From Acidimicrobiales bacterium (lineage in GTDB: Bacteria > Actinomycetota > Acidimicrobiia > Acidimicrobiales > UBA8190), in contig DATKSK010000014.1 in assembly GCA_035531755.1 (NCBI GenBank), forward strand, positions 1-45,587: a DNA stretch of 45,587 nucleotides. Reading direction: 5' to 3'. Positions 32,295 through 41,347 of this stretch are shown here, in pieces. The translations under genes and the position numbers were made by a program. The notes under the pieces are model-generated. The model did not search any database. It was given only the letters and a program-made list of their open reading frames with translations, and was not told where the DNA came from. Position 1 is the first letter of the stretch. Each line of letters opens with the position of its first letter.

Positions 32295-32376
32295 GCGACG
32301 AGAGGGCCCGCCGGCCGCGGGCGTCGCCGGCCTGGCCGCGTCGACATGGCCCCGCACGTTCGAGAGAGGTTGACCG

Positions 32377-33846
32377 CTGACCACCTTCACCGCCGACGCC
32401 TCCGTGGCACTGGGCGGCCCCGACTGGTTGACCGCCCGCCGGGCCGGGGCCTGGGAGCGGTTCGCGGCCTCGGCCGTCCCGACCGAGGCCGAAGAGGTGT
32501 GGCGCTACAGCGGCATCGACGCCTTCGACCTCGACGCCTACGCCCCGGCGGCCGTCCCGGTCGCCCCGTCCGGCGCCGCCCTCGCCCTCGCCCGGGGGCT
32601 CGCCGACTCCCTGGGGCCCCGTGCCGGGCTGGTGGTGACCCGCAACGGCCACGTCGAGGCCGTCGAGATGTCGCCCTCGGTCCCCTCCGACGCCGTGTCG
32701 GTGACCAGCGCGCGCGCTGGGGGCCCGATCGTCCCCGAGCACCTCGGCGAGCTCGCACCGGCGCGTGACGCCTTCGGGGAGCTGCACGACGCCTTCGTCG
32801 CCGACGCCGTGGTCGTGCGCGTGGCTCGCAAGGCCGTGGTGGGCGATCCGGTCGTCGTCGTCCACCTCGTCGACGCCGCGGTCGACGACCTGGTCGACAC
32901 CGCCGTCGACGGCGACTCGGGCGGCCGCGGCGTCTCGGTGTTCCCGCGCGTGCTGGTGGCGCTGGGCACGTCGGCCGAGGCCGGGGTCATCGAGCTCACG
33001 GCACCGGCCTCCATGGTGGACGGCCGCCGCCCGGCGGGGGGCGAGGGCGACAGCGATCCCCGCGCCGCCCTCGTGGTGCCCGTCACCGAGCTCCACGTGG
33101 CCGACGACGCCCGCCTGCGCTACGCCAACCTCCAGGTCCTGGCGCGCGGCACCACGTGCATGGCCGTGCAGGCCAGCCGCGTGGGACGCGACGCCACGTT
33201 GCGGTCGTTCACGGCGGGGCTCGGCGGGCGCTACTCGCGGGTGCGCACCGACTCGGACCTCGTGGGCCAGGCCGGCCGCACCGCCCTGCTGGCCGCGTAC
33301 CTCGGCACCGGGGACCAGGTCCATGACTTCCGGACCCTCCAGGACCACCACGCGCCGCGCACCGAGAGCGAGCTTCTGTTCAAGGGGGCCGTCGCCGACA
33401 CGGCGCGCTCGGTCTACAGCGGCCTGATCCGGATCCGCCGGGGGGCACGCGGGGCCAACGCGTTCCAGACCAATCACAACCTCGTGCTCTCCGAAGGGGC
33501 GCACGCCGACTCGGTGCCGAACCTCGACATCGACGAGAACGACGTCCGGTGCAGTCATGCCTCCACCGTCGGCCCCATCGACGAGGACCAGCGCTACTAC
33601 CTCGAGACGCGGGGCATCGAGCCGGTCGTCGCGGAGCGGCTCGTCATCCTGGGCTTCTTCTCGGATCTGGCCGGGCGCGCCCCGTTCCCGGGCGTCGGGC
33701 GGTGGGTGGAGGACGCCGTGGGGGCCCGTCTGACCGGGCGCCTGCCCGCCGAGCGCGGGGCGGGGGAGCACGGCGCCGCCGCGGGCCACGGCGGGAGCGG
33801 CGCCACGAGCGGCGCCACGAGCGGGCCGGACGGCGACGATGGGTGA
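32377..33846 (+). CDS. sufD: SufD, Fe-S cluster assembly protein
   Basis: A 489-residue SufD. Family marks are GGPDWLTARRAGAWERFA at the start, EEVWRYSGIDAFDLD, then the beta-helix core with LRSFTAGLGGRYSRVRTD, HDFRTLQDHHAPRTESELLF, FQTNHNLVLSEGAHADSVP and the conserved CSHASTVGPIDEDQRYYLETRG. SufD pairs with SufB and SufC in the scaffold complex and helps iron entry. The C terminus has a Gly/Ser/Thr repeat (GATSGATSG). The conserved N terminus (TTFTADA) is preceded only by CTG, which has AGAGAGG and a 7-nt spacer; GTG 32404 would lose nine residues. The stop overlaps the Rieske gene. Confidence 0.92.
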   Translation: MTTFTADASVALGGPDWLTARRAGAWERFAASAVPTEAEEVWRYSGIDAFDLDAYAPAAVPVAPSGAALALARGLADSLGPRAGLVVTRNGHVEAVEMSPSVPSDAVSVTSARAGGPIVPEHLGELAPARDAFGELHDAFVADAVVVRVARKAVVGDPVVVVHLVDAAVDDLVDTAVDGDSGGRGVSVFPRVLVALGTSAEAGVIELTAPASMVDGRRPAGGEGDSDPRAALVVPVTELHVADDARLRYANLQVLARGTTCMAVQASRVGRDATLRSFTAGLGGRYSRVRTDSDLVGQAGRTALLAAYLGTGDQVHDFRTLQDHHAPRTESELLFKGAVADTARSVYSGLIRIRRGARGANAFQTNHNLVLSEGAHADSVPNLDIDENDVRCSHASTVGPIDEDQRYYLETRGIEPVVAERLVILGFFSDLAGRAPFPGVGRWVEDAVGARLTGRLPAERGAGEHGAAAGHGGSGATSGATSGPDGDDG

Positions 33847-34156
33847 CGTCGTGCGCCTGTGCGGGCGCGACGAGCTCCCGGCCGGGAGCGCCCGCCGGTT
33901 CGACGCGGGCACCCACCGGATCGCGCTCGTGCGCATCGAGGACGACTACTACGCCATCGGTGACACCTGCAGCCACGAGGACTACTCCCTCGCCGAGGGG
34001 GAGATCCTCGCCGGCGCGTGCGAGATCGAATGCTGGAAGCACGGCTCGATGTTCGACCTGCGCACCGGCGAGCCCCGGTCGCTGCCGGCGACCAAGCCCG
34101 TCCCGGTCTACACGGTGCGGGTCGAGGGTGACGACGTGCTCGTGGAGCTCCCGTGA
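33839..34156 (+). CDS. Rieske [2Fe-2S] ferredoxin-like protein of the SUF operon
   Basis: A 105-residue Rieske domain. The cluster ligands are Cys and His in DTCSHEDYSL and Cys and His in ECWKHGSMFDL, matching C-x-H and C-x2-H. The fold start (VVRLCGRDELPAGSARRF) and end (YTVRVEGDDVLVELP) are typical of ferredoxin subunits of non-heme iron oxygenases. Similar small Rieske proteins sit in many actinobacterial suf operons and may supply electrons for cluster assembly (inference). ATG 33839 overlaps the end of sufD by 8 nt. Its stop overlaps the start of the following sufC (GTGA), so the three genes are translationally coupled. Confidence 0.9.
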   Translation: MGDVVRLCGRDELPAGSARRFDAGTHRIALVRIEDDYYAIGDTCSHEDYSLAEGEILAGACEIECWKHGSMFDLRTGEPRSLPATKPVPVYTVRVEGDDVLVELP

Positions 34157-34968
34157 CGATCCCGGCTGCCGGCCGCGGCGGATCGCACCAGCTGGTGGTG
34201 CGCGGGCTGCGCGCCGGCGTCGCCGGGCTCGACGTGCTCACCGGGGTCGACCTCACGGTGCGCGGCGGCGAGGTGCACGCCGTCATGGGCCCGAACGGCT
34301 CCGGGAAGAGCACGCTGGCGCACGTCCTCATGGGCAAGCCCGGCTACCAGGTCCTCGGCGGCGACGTCACCCTCGACGGTCAGGACCTCCTCGCCCTGCC
34401 GCCGTGGCGCCGGGCCCGTCTGGGGCTGTTCCTGGCGCCCCAGGACCCCACCGAGGTGCCCGGCGTCGGCCTGCACCAGGTTCTCACCGAGGCCCTGCGC
34501 GGCCGGGGTCCGGGCCCCGACGACGACGGCCGGGCCCTGGTGGCGTCGGCGTCGGCCGAGGCGGCGCGCGTCGGGCTGGAGGCGCGCCTGCTCGACCGGC
34601 CCCTCAACGTCGACCTGTCAGGGGGAGAGCGCAAGCGCAGCGAGACGTTGCAGCTGGCGCTCCTGCGGCCGACGATCGCCGTCCTCGACGAGCTCGACTC
34701 GGGCATCGACGTCGACGGGCTTCGCGACGTGGCACGGCGCGTGCGCGAGGGCGTCGATGAATGGGGCCTCGGGGTGCTCGCCATCACCCACTACCGCCGG
34801 TTGTTGTCGGTGCTGCGCCCCGACGTCGTGCACGTGTTCGTGCAGGGCCGCATCGTGGCGAGCGGCGGCCCGGAGCTCGCCGACGAGCTCGAGCGCTCCG
34901 GCTACGGCGCGTTCGAGGCGTTGGCCAGGGAACAAGGCCAAGGTTCGGGCGGCGCCGGCGGCTCGTGA
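34153..34968 (+). CDS. sufC: SufC-type ATPase, divergent paralogue (plus-strand arm)
   Basis: A 271-residue ABC ATPase. Walker A is GPNGSGKST, the signature is LSGGERKRSE, Walker B with catalytic Glu is IAVLDELDSGID and the switch His is in ITHYRRLL. The C-terminal VHVFVQGRIVASGGPELADELE is SufC-like. Compared with the canonical copy at 40.6-41.3 kb it has LDELDSG instead of LDETDSG and APQDPTEVPGV instead of AFQYPEEIPGV. It also carries a Gly/Pro-rich insert after ALRGRG. It should power the SufBCD complex. GTG 34153 overlaps the Rieske stop. Two SufC proteins in one SUF region is unusual; they may be specialised. Confidence 0.9.
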   Translation: MTIPAAGRGGSHQLVVRGLRAGVAGLDVLTGVDLTVRGGEVHAVMGPNGSGKSTLAHVLMGKPGYQVLGGDVTLDGQDLLALPPWRRARLGLFLAPQDPTEVPGVGLHQVLTEALRGRGPGPDDDGRALVASASAEAARVGLEARLLDRPLNVDLSGGERKRSETLQLALLRPTIAVLDELDSGIDVDGLRDVARRVREGVDEWGLGVLAITHYRRLLSVLRPDVVHVFVQGRIVASGGPELADELERSGYGAFEALAREQGQGSGGAGGS

Positions 34969-34999
34969 CGGTGATTCGTTCCGCCTGACGGCGCAGGGG

Positions 35000-35005
35000 T
35001 ACCCT
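35000..35005 (+). promoter_or_regulatory. Candidate -10 element (TACCCT) of the second LLM gene
   Basis: TACCCT precedes a leader of about 30 nt that carries AGGAGG (35032-35037) 5 nt before GTG 35043. This gene therefore looks leadered. Confidence 0.35.
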
Positions 35006-35042
35006 GGCCGCCCGCCCAGGGGATCCGACGCAGGAGGCCGCC

Positions 35043-36251
35043 GTGCGCTTCTTCAGCTTCCACCTCATGCCGTACTCGGGCCTTCCTGCCGACTACGACG
35101 GGCCGGCGTGGATCACCTGCCCGAACGAGCTGTTCGACCCGGTGCTGGGCGGTGAGCTGTACAACCGCTACATCGACGACCTCGTCTACGCCGAGGAGCT
35201 CGGCTTCGACGGCGTCTGCGTCAACGAGCACCACCAGAACGCCTACGGCATCATGCCGTCGCCGAACCTGATCGCCTCGGTCCTCGCCCGCGAGACCTCG
35301 CGGGTGAAGATCGCGGTGGTGGGGAACGCGCTCCCGCTCTACGACCCGCCGACGCGGGTGGCGGAGGAGTTCGCCATGATCGACTGCATCAGCGGTGGCC
35401 GCCTCATCGCCGGGATGGTGGTCGGCGGTGGCCCGGAGTACTACTCGTTCTCCTTGAACCCCGCGCACGCCCGGGAGCGCTTCGCCGAGGCCCACGACCT
35501 GATCATCAAGGCGTGGACCGAGCCCGGCCCGTTCGAGTTCATCGGCAAGCACTACAAGCTCCGCTACGTGAACACCTGGCCCCGGCCCGTCCAACAGCCG
35601 CATCCCGAGATCTGGATCCCGGGGGTGGGCTCGCTCGAGACGCTGGAATTCGTGGCCCGGCACCACTACGCCTACATGGGGATCCCGTACTTCCACATCG
35701 ACGTCTTCGAGCGCATGTTCTCCATGATGCGGGACGCCTGCTCCCGGGAGGGCTACGAGGCCGACCCCCTCCAGCTCGGGTGGCTGGTGCCCGTCTTCGT
35801 GGCCGAGACCGACGCCGAGGCGCGTCGGCGCTACGAGGAGCACTTCTGGTATTTCGTCCGCCGACTGCTCCCGGGCATCAACATCTCCCCCCCGGGCTAC
35901 ACGTCGGTGCGATCGGTGGAGAACATCATGAAGAGTGCCGGCACGTTCGCCCTGAACCTCGACACCTGGGACCAGGTGGTGGAGGGCCAGTACGCCATCG
36001 TGGGCTCCCCGGACACCGTCGCCGAGCTGCTGGCCGCCAACGTCGAGCGCCTGGGCGTGGGGAACCTGCTCGGCCTGTTCCAGCTGGGGACGCTGCCCGC
36101 CGCCGACACCAGGCGGAATCTCGAGCTCTTCGCCACCGAGGTCATGCCGAGGCTGCGGGCGCGGTTCCCGGGCGCGGCGCCGGCCATGGGGCCGGCCACG
36201 GCCACGGCTACGGCCACGGGGCCGGCGGCGAACGGGGCGGCGACACCGTGA
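35043..36251 (+). CDS. LLM class flavin-dependent oxidoreductase
   Basis: A 402-residue luciferase-like enzyme distinct from the one at 23.5 kb. The N-terminal strand is RFFSFHLMPYSGLP, then LGFDGVCVNEHHQNAYGIMPSPNLIAS, VKIAVVGNALPLYDPPTRVAEE and the flavin-binding segment GRLIAGMVVGGGPEYYSF. QQPHPEIWIPGVGS and GSPDTVAELLAAN follow near the C terminus. The tail is an Ala/Thr repeat (TATATATG) encoded by a short GC-rich repeat. It would use reduced FMN or F420; the substrate is unknown. GTG 35043 has an AGGAGG ribosome site. Its stop overlaps the start of the hydrolase gene (GTGA). Confidence 0.88.
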   Translation: MRFFSFHLMPYSGLPADYDGPAWITCPNELFDPVLGGELYNRYIDDLVYAEELGFDGVCVNEHHQNAYGIMPSPNLIASVLARETSRVKIAVVGNALPLYDPPTRVAEEFAMIDCISGGRLIAGMVVGGGPEYYSFSLNPAHARERFAEAHDLIIKAWTEPGPFEFIGKHYKLRYVNTWPRPVQQPHPEIWIPGVGSLETLEFVARHHYAYMGIPYFHIDVFERMFSMMRDACSREGYEADPLQLGWLVPVFVAETDAEARRRYEEHFWYFVRRLLPGINISPPGYTSVRSVENIMKSAGTFALNLDTWDQVVEGQYAIVGSPDTVAELLAANVERLGVGNLLGLFQLGTLPAADTRRNLELFATEVMPRLRARFPGAAPAMGPATATATATGPAANGAATP

Positions 36252-37060
36252 GCGCGGTGACCCCCGGGTCGCTCGACACCGCGGTCGGCCGCATCGAGGT
36301 CCATCGCGGCGGTACCGGTGGCCCGGCGCCGCTCGTCTACCTCCATTCGGCGCAGGGCGAGGTGCCGGGCATGCCGCTCCTCGAGCAGTTGGCCGCCACC
36401 CGCGCCGTCGTGGCGCCGCTGTTCCCGGGCTTCGGCGCCTCCGAGGGCCTCGAGCACATCGACGACATCGAGGACGCCGCCTTCCACCTGCTCGATGTCC
36501 TCGACCGCCTCGACGTGACCACGTGCGACGTCGTGGGCATGTCGCTCGGGGGCTGGATGGCTGCCGAGCTCGCCGTGCGATGGCCCGACCGGGTGCGCCG
36601 CATGGTGCTCGTGAACCCCGTGGGCCTGTACGTGCAGGGCGCGCCCATCACGGAGATCTTCGGCAGGCCGCTCGACGAGCTGGCCGACGAGCTCTTCGCC
36701 GATCCCGGCCATCCCGTGGCGGCGTTCATGCACGCCATGGCCGCGGCGGAGGCGGACCTGTCGCAGGTGCCCTTCGAGCTCGTCCGCCCCATGCTCCAGG
36801 CCATGGCGGCCACGGCGAAGATCGGCTGGAACCCGTACCTCCACGACCCCAAGCTGCCCGGGCGCCTCCCGCGGATCGGCGCGCCCACGCTCGTGGTCCA
36901 CGCGGTCCGGGACGGCATCGTGCCCCGGGCCCACGCCGAGGCGTACGCGTCGGCGATCCCCGACGCCCGGCTCACCGACCTCGACGGCGCGGCGCACCTG
37001 GCGGCGGTCGAGCGTCCCGACGAGGTCGCCGCGCTCGTGGTCGAGCACCTCGGGCACTGA
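36248..37060 (+). CDS. Alpha/beta hydrolase
   Basis: A 270-residue hydrolase translationally coupled to the LLM gene by a 4-nt overlap. It has LVYLHSAQGEVPGMPLLEQL, where the usual HG oxyanion pair is replaced by HS. The nucleophile elbow is VVGMSLGGWMA, the acid is in HAVRDGIVP and the His is in LDGAAHLAAVERP. It resembles hydrolases such as meta-cleavage product or lactone hydrolases. Pairing with an LLM monooxygenase suggests successive steps on one ester or ketone substrate, for example Baeyer-Villiger oxidation followed by hydrolysis (inference). Confidence 0.85.
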   Translation: MSAVTPGSLDTAVGRIEVHRGGTGGPAPLVYLHSAQGEVPGMPLLEQLAATRAVVAPLFPGFGASEGLEHIDDIEDAAFHLLDVLDRLDVTTCDVVGMSLGGWMAAELAVRWPDRVRRMVLVNPVGLYVQGAPITEIFGRPLDELADELFADPGHPVAAFMHAMAAAEADLSQVPFELVRPMLQAMAATAKIGWNPYLHDPKLPGRLPRIGAPTLVVHAVRDGIVPRAHAEAYASAIPDARLTDLDGAAHLAAVERPDEVAALVVEHLGH

Positions 37061-37146
37061 TTCCCTATACCTCGGGCACCGAGACCCCCGCTTCACAGGT
37101 CGGGCGCGCGCCGGATGCCCGACCTGGCGGCCCCCGGGCACGCTGG

Positions 37147-37152
37147 TACCGT
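37147..37152 (+). promoter_or_regulatory. -10 element (TACCGT) before the small ORF and LCP gene
   Basis: TACCGT ends 9 nt before ATG 37162, suggesting an almost leaderless transcript for the small ORF and the coupled LCP gene. Confidence 0.4.
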
Positions 37153-37161
37153 TGCCCCGCA

Positions 37162-37305
37162 ATGGCCCGCCGTCCTCCCCGCAGCACCGTCGCGGGCCGT
37201 CGCCCCCGCGACGTCCGCCCCCGCCCCGCCTCGCCTGCCCCCGCGACGCCCGGCACCGCCCGGCCCCGCCCTGCCCGCCACCGCGCCGCCCGGGTGGTGA
37301 CGTGA
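37162..37305 (+). CDS. Possible 47-residue Arg/Pro/Ala-rich small protein upstream of the LCP gene
   Basis: An ORF of 47 codons that begins 9 nt after a TACCGT hexamer and ends in a TGA overlapping the GTG of the LCP gene (GTGA). Nearly every third base is G or C, as in real genes here. The product is very basic (ARRPPRSTVAGRRPRDVRPR at its start) with no membrane segment. It could be a leader peptide that couples translation to the LCP gene, or a small nucleic-acid-binding protein. A chance ORF in GC-rich DNA cannot be excluded. Confidence 0.45.
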   Translation: MARRPPRSTVAGRRPRDVRPRPASPAPATPGTARPRPARHRAARVVT

Positions 37306-38576
37306 CCGGTCCCCAGACACCCGGCGGGGGCTCCCGGTCCCGGCCTGACGCCTCCCCGCCCACACCGGCCGCCCCCGCGCCCTCCCGGCGCCGCCACCGT
37401 CGGCGCACCCGCGGCGAGCGCGCCATCCGGTGGGCGGTCGTCATCGTGGCGGTCGTGCTCCTCGTGGCGGGCTCGGTCTACGGGTACCTGTGGTACCGGC
37501 TGGGACAGATCAAGTCGTTGAAGTGCCCGTCGTGCGCGTCGGAGGCACCGGGCGCCCCGTACAACGTGCTGATCGTGGGGTCCGACTCGCGCGCCGGCGA
37601 CACCGGGAGTGCCGCGCAGGCCTTCGGCAGCGCCTCGCAGGTCGGCGGGCAGCGCAGCGACACCATCAAGATCCTCCATGTGGACCCGTCGGCGGGGACG
37701 GCCCGCCTCCTGTCGATCCCGCGCGACACCTACGTGCGGCTCTCGGGCATGCCGTCGGGCACCGGGCTGGCGACGCATAACAAGATCAACACCGCCTTCA
37801 ACAGCGGGCCGACCCCGCTCATCGACACCATCGAGAACACCTTCGGCATCACCATCAACCACTTCGTCATCGTGAACTTCAACGGCGTCATCAACCTCGT
37901 CAACTCGGTCGGGGACATCAGCCTGAACTTCCGCTACCCCGTGCGCGACAACGACAACGGGAACAACAACTCAGGACTCAACATCCAGCAATCCGGCTGC
38001 CAGAAGCTGAACGGCAACATGGCCCTCGCCCTGGCCCGGTCCCGCTACTACCAGTACGAGGTCCGCCCGGGCGTCTGGTACTACGACGGGAGCGGTGACC
38101 TGGGGCGCATCCAGCGGCAGAACACGGTGATCGAGGCCGTCATCAACAAGGCGAAGTCGAGCTACAACCCGCTCACGCTCAACGCCTTCCTCGGTTCACT
38201 CGTCCACGACATCACCAAGGACGACCAGATGTCGACGGGCATGATCGTGTCCCTGGCGCAGCGCTACCACGCCTTCTCGGGGTCGTCGCTCAAGACCTTC
38301 ACGCTGCCCACGCTGGGCGCCTACTCGGGCGTGGCGGGGTCTGTGGAGGTCGTCCAGGAGCCGGCCGCCACCCAGGTGATCAGCCAGTTCCTCGGGGCCG
38401 ACCCGAACGCGATCGTCACGCCCCCGCTCACCGGCTACGGGGCGTCGGTCACGGTGCCGCCGACGACCACGACCACGACCACGCGGCCGTCGCACCCCGG
38501 CGGCGGGAGCGTCGCGACGACGACCACGACCACCCTGCTGCCCGGGTCGGGGCCGTTCAACCCGACCCCCTGCTGA
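37302..38576 (+). CDS. LytR-CpsA-Psr (LCP) family cell-wall ligase
   Basis: A 424-residue membrane-anchored protein. A basic cytoplasmic N terminus (RRRHRRRTRGER) is followed by one membrane helix at about residues 42-63. The LCP domain then starts at YNVLIVGSDSRAGD. Conserved parts are RSDTIKILHVD, LLSIPRDTYV, NKINTAFN, INHFVIVNFNGVINLV, ALALARSRYYQYE and DLGRIQRQNTVIEAVI. LCP proteins transfer polymers such as arabinogalactan or teichoic acid from lipid carriers to peptidoglycan. A CPSC motif just outside the membrane and a Cys as the last residue are unusual. The C terminus is a Thr-rich tail. GTG 37302 overlaps the stop of the small ORF. Confidence 0.88.
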   Translation: MTGPQTPGGGSRSRPDASPPTPAAPAPSRRRHRRRTRGERAIRWAVVIVAVVLLVAGSVYGYLWYRLGQIKSLKCPSCASEAPGAPYNVLIVGSDSRAGDTGSAAQAFGSASQVGGQRSDTIKILHVDPSAGTARLLSIPRDTYVRLSGMPSGTGLATHNKINTAFNSGPTPLIDTIENTFGITINHFVIVNFNGVINLVNSVGDISLNFRYPVRDNDNGNNNSGLNIQQSGCQKLNGNMALALARSRYYQYEVRPGVWYYDGSGDLGRIQRQNTVIEAVINKAKSSYNPLTLNAFLGSLVHDITKDDQMSTGMIVSLAQRYHAFSGSSLKTFTLPTLGAYSGVAGSVEVVQEPAATQVISQFLGADPNAIVTPPLTGYGASVTVPPTTTTTTTRPSHPGGGSVATTTTTTLLPGSGPFNPTPC

Positions 38577-38626
38577 GCGACATTCGGGCGCCGGGGGCCC
38601 GCCCGCGGGCGGAGGGCGCCGGGCGC

Positions 38627-39175
38627 TCACCGGGCCGGCGCGGCGTCCTTGTCGAGCTCGTCGAGGCCCTGCGCGAGGGTGTTCCACGACAGGGTCGCGC
38701 ACTTGATGCGGACCGGGAACTTCACGACACCCTGCAGCGCGGCCAGCTCCCCGAGCGACTCCGGGTCCGTGGCGGCGGCGTCGGGCCCCTCGCCGTCCGA
38801 CCCGTTGCCGCTCGCGGGGCCATCGGGCCCCTCGGGCCCCTCGGGGCCGTCGCCGTCACCGAGGCGGGCCTCGTGGACCGACATCATGGCCTTGAAGGTG
38901 CGGATCAGGCCGCGCACCTCGGGGACCGACTTCCCCTTCACCGCTGCCGACATGAGCGACGCCGAGGACTGGCTGATCGAGCAGCCCTGCCCGGCGAAGC
39001 GGATGTCGCGGACGGTGCCGTCCTCGACCTGCACGTAGACGACCACCTCGTCCCCGCACAGGGGGTTGAACCCCTCGACCCGGTGGGCGGGGGGCACGGC
39101 CAGCTCGCCGCGATTGCGCGGGCTGCGGTAGTGGTCGAGGATGATCTCGCGATAGAGGTCTTCGAGACCGGTCAT
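38627..39175 (-). CDS. sufU: SufU/NifU-like Fe-S assembly sulfur-transfer protein
   Basis: A 182-residue SufU. It starts DLYREIILDHYRSPRNRGEL and has the three conserved Cys in NPLCGDE, GQGCSISQSSASLM and VRIKCATLSW. SufU takes sulfur from SufS using a zinc site formed by these Cys and an Asp. Between the second and third Cys is an acidic Gly/Pro/Asp/Glu insertion of about 30 residues, from about residue 106, encoded by short GGGCCC-containing repeats. ATG 39175 has a GAGGAG ribosome site. It is the last gene of the minus-strand sufC-sufS-sufU group and converges on the LCP gene. Confidence 0.92.
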   Translation of the reverse strand: MTGLEDLYREIILDHYRSPRNRGELAVPPAHRVEGFNPLCGDEVVVYVQVEDGTVRDIRFAGQGCSISQSSASLMSAAVKGKSVPEVRGLIRTFKAMMSVHEARLGDGDGPEGPEGPDGPASGNGSDGEGPDAAATDPESLGELAALQGVVKFPVRIKCATLSWNTLAQGLDELDKDAAPAR

Positions 39176-39187
39176 GTGCTCCTCGTC

Positions 39188-39221
39188 GTCAGTGGCGGCA
39201 TCAGGTCAGTGGCGGCATCAG
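39188..39221. repeat. 17-bp tandem repeat between sufS and sufU
   Basis: GTCAGTGGCGGCATCAG occurs twice in direct tandem (39188-39204 and 39205-39221), followed by GTCAGG, in the 111-bp gap between sufS and sufU. Confidence 0.9.
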
Positions 39222-39286
39222 GTCAGGGAAGGCGTCCCGACGGAACGGCGTCTCGGGGGCATGTGCATCGGGCGACCGCGCACCCC

Positions 39287-40566
39287 CTACCCGAAGAGGC
39301 TACCGGCCTCGGCCAGCGCGTCGGCCAGGGCGTCGACGTCGGACTCGTCGTTGTAGAGGTAGAGCGAGGCGCGGGCCGTGGCCGTGACACCCAGCCGCCG
39401 CATCAGGGGCTTGGCGCAGTGGTGGCCGGCGCGGACGCACACCCCGGCCTGGTCGAGGACCTGGGCCAGGTCGTGCGGGTGGACGTCGCGGTACGCCAGC
39501 GACAGCACGCCGCCGCGCTCGGCCGTGCCGGAAGGGCCGAAGACCCGGATGTCGTCGCCGAACCGCTCCGCCAGCGTGCCCAGCGCGTAGGCGGTGAGCT
39601 CGACCTCGTGGGCACGGATGGCGGCGAGCCCCACCCGCTCGAGGTAGGAGACCGCCGCCCCGAACCCGACGGCCTCGGCGATCGGGGGCGTCCCCGCCTC
39701 GAACTTCCAGGGAAGCACGTTGGCGGTGAAGCCGTCGTGGCGGACGTCGCGGATCATGCCGCCGCCGCCCAGGAACGGCGGCATCTCCTCGAGCAGCTCG
39801 CGCCGGCCCCACAGCACGCCGATCCCGGTGGGCCCGAGCATCTTGTGGGCGCTGAAGGCCAGGAAGTCGCAGCCGAGCTGCCCGACGTCGGTGGGGAGGT
39901 GGGGGACGGACTGGGCCCCGTCGGCCAGCACGAGCGCCCCGGCCCGGTGGGCCGCCTCGGCGATGCGGCTGAACGGGGTGATCGTCCCGAGCACGTTGGA
40001 CATGGTGGTGCACGCCACCAGCTTCACGCCGTCGACCAGGTGGTCGAGGTCGGAGAGGTCGAGGCGGTACTCGTCGTCCACGGCGATCCACCGCAGCACG
40101 ATGCCGTGCTCCTCGGCCAGCATCAGCCAGGGGACGATGTTGGCGTGGTGCTCCATGTCGGTGAGCAGGACGACGTCGCCGCGCCGGAGGTTCGCCCGGG
40201 CCCAGGTGGCGGCCACCAGGTTGATCGCCTCGGTGGCGTTCTTCGTGAAGACGACCTCGTGCGCCGGGTCGGGTGCCCCGATGAACCGACCGACGGCGAC
40301 GCGCGCCGCCTCGTAGAGCCGGTCCGCCTCCTCCGCCATGGCGTACACGCCGCGGTGCACGTTGGCGTGGGTCGTCTGGTAATAGGCGTCCATGGCGTCG
40401 AGCACGGACTGCGGGCGCTGCGCGGAGGACGCCGAGTCCAGGTACACGACGCGCCGGCCGTGCACCGTGCGGCTCAGCACGGGGAAGTCCGCCTTGAGCG
40501 CCGAGAAGTCGGCGCGCGACGCGCACGCGCCCTGCACGCGGTCGGCCTCGTCGACCCGGAAGTCGG

Positions 40567-40570
<4 letters not shown>
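39287..40570 (-). CDS. sufS: SufS cysteine desulfurase
   Basis: A 427-residue PLP enzyme of the group II cysteine desulfurases. Marks are YLDSASSAQRPQSVLDAMDA, the THANVHRGVY segment, FTKNATEAINLVA, DMEHHANIVPW, LVLADGAQSVPHLP, the PLP-binding Lys in FLAFSAHKMLGPTGIGVLWG and the active-site Cys in RAGHHCAKPLM. It strips sulfur from cysteine and hands it to SufU. The GTG at 40570 overlaps the sufC stop by 3-4 nt and has GAAGG 5 nt upstream; GTG 40585 is an alternative. It is the middle gene of sufC-sufS-sufU. The electron acceptor and scaffold partners are on the opposite strand 6-12 kb away. Confidence 0.94.
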
Positions 40571-41316
<746 letters not shown>

Positions 41317-41323
41317 GCCCGGG

Positions 41324-41329
41324 AGTCTA
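41324..41329 (-). promoter_or_regulatory. -10 element (TAGACT) of the minus-strand suf operon
   Basis: TAGACT on the minus strand ends 7 nt before GTG 41316, with no ribosome site. Confidence 0.55.
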
Positions 41330-41347
41330 CCGTCGCGACGGGATTTG

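Noticed and set aside
38577-38626. GC-rich inverted repeat between the LCP and sufU genes as a rho-independent terminator
   Set aside because: It can form a stem but has no following T run on either strand, so intrinsic termination cannot be claimed.
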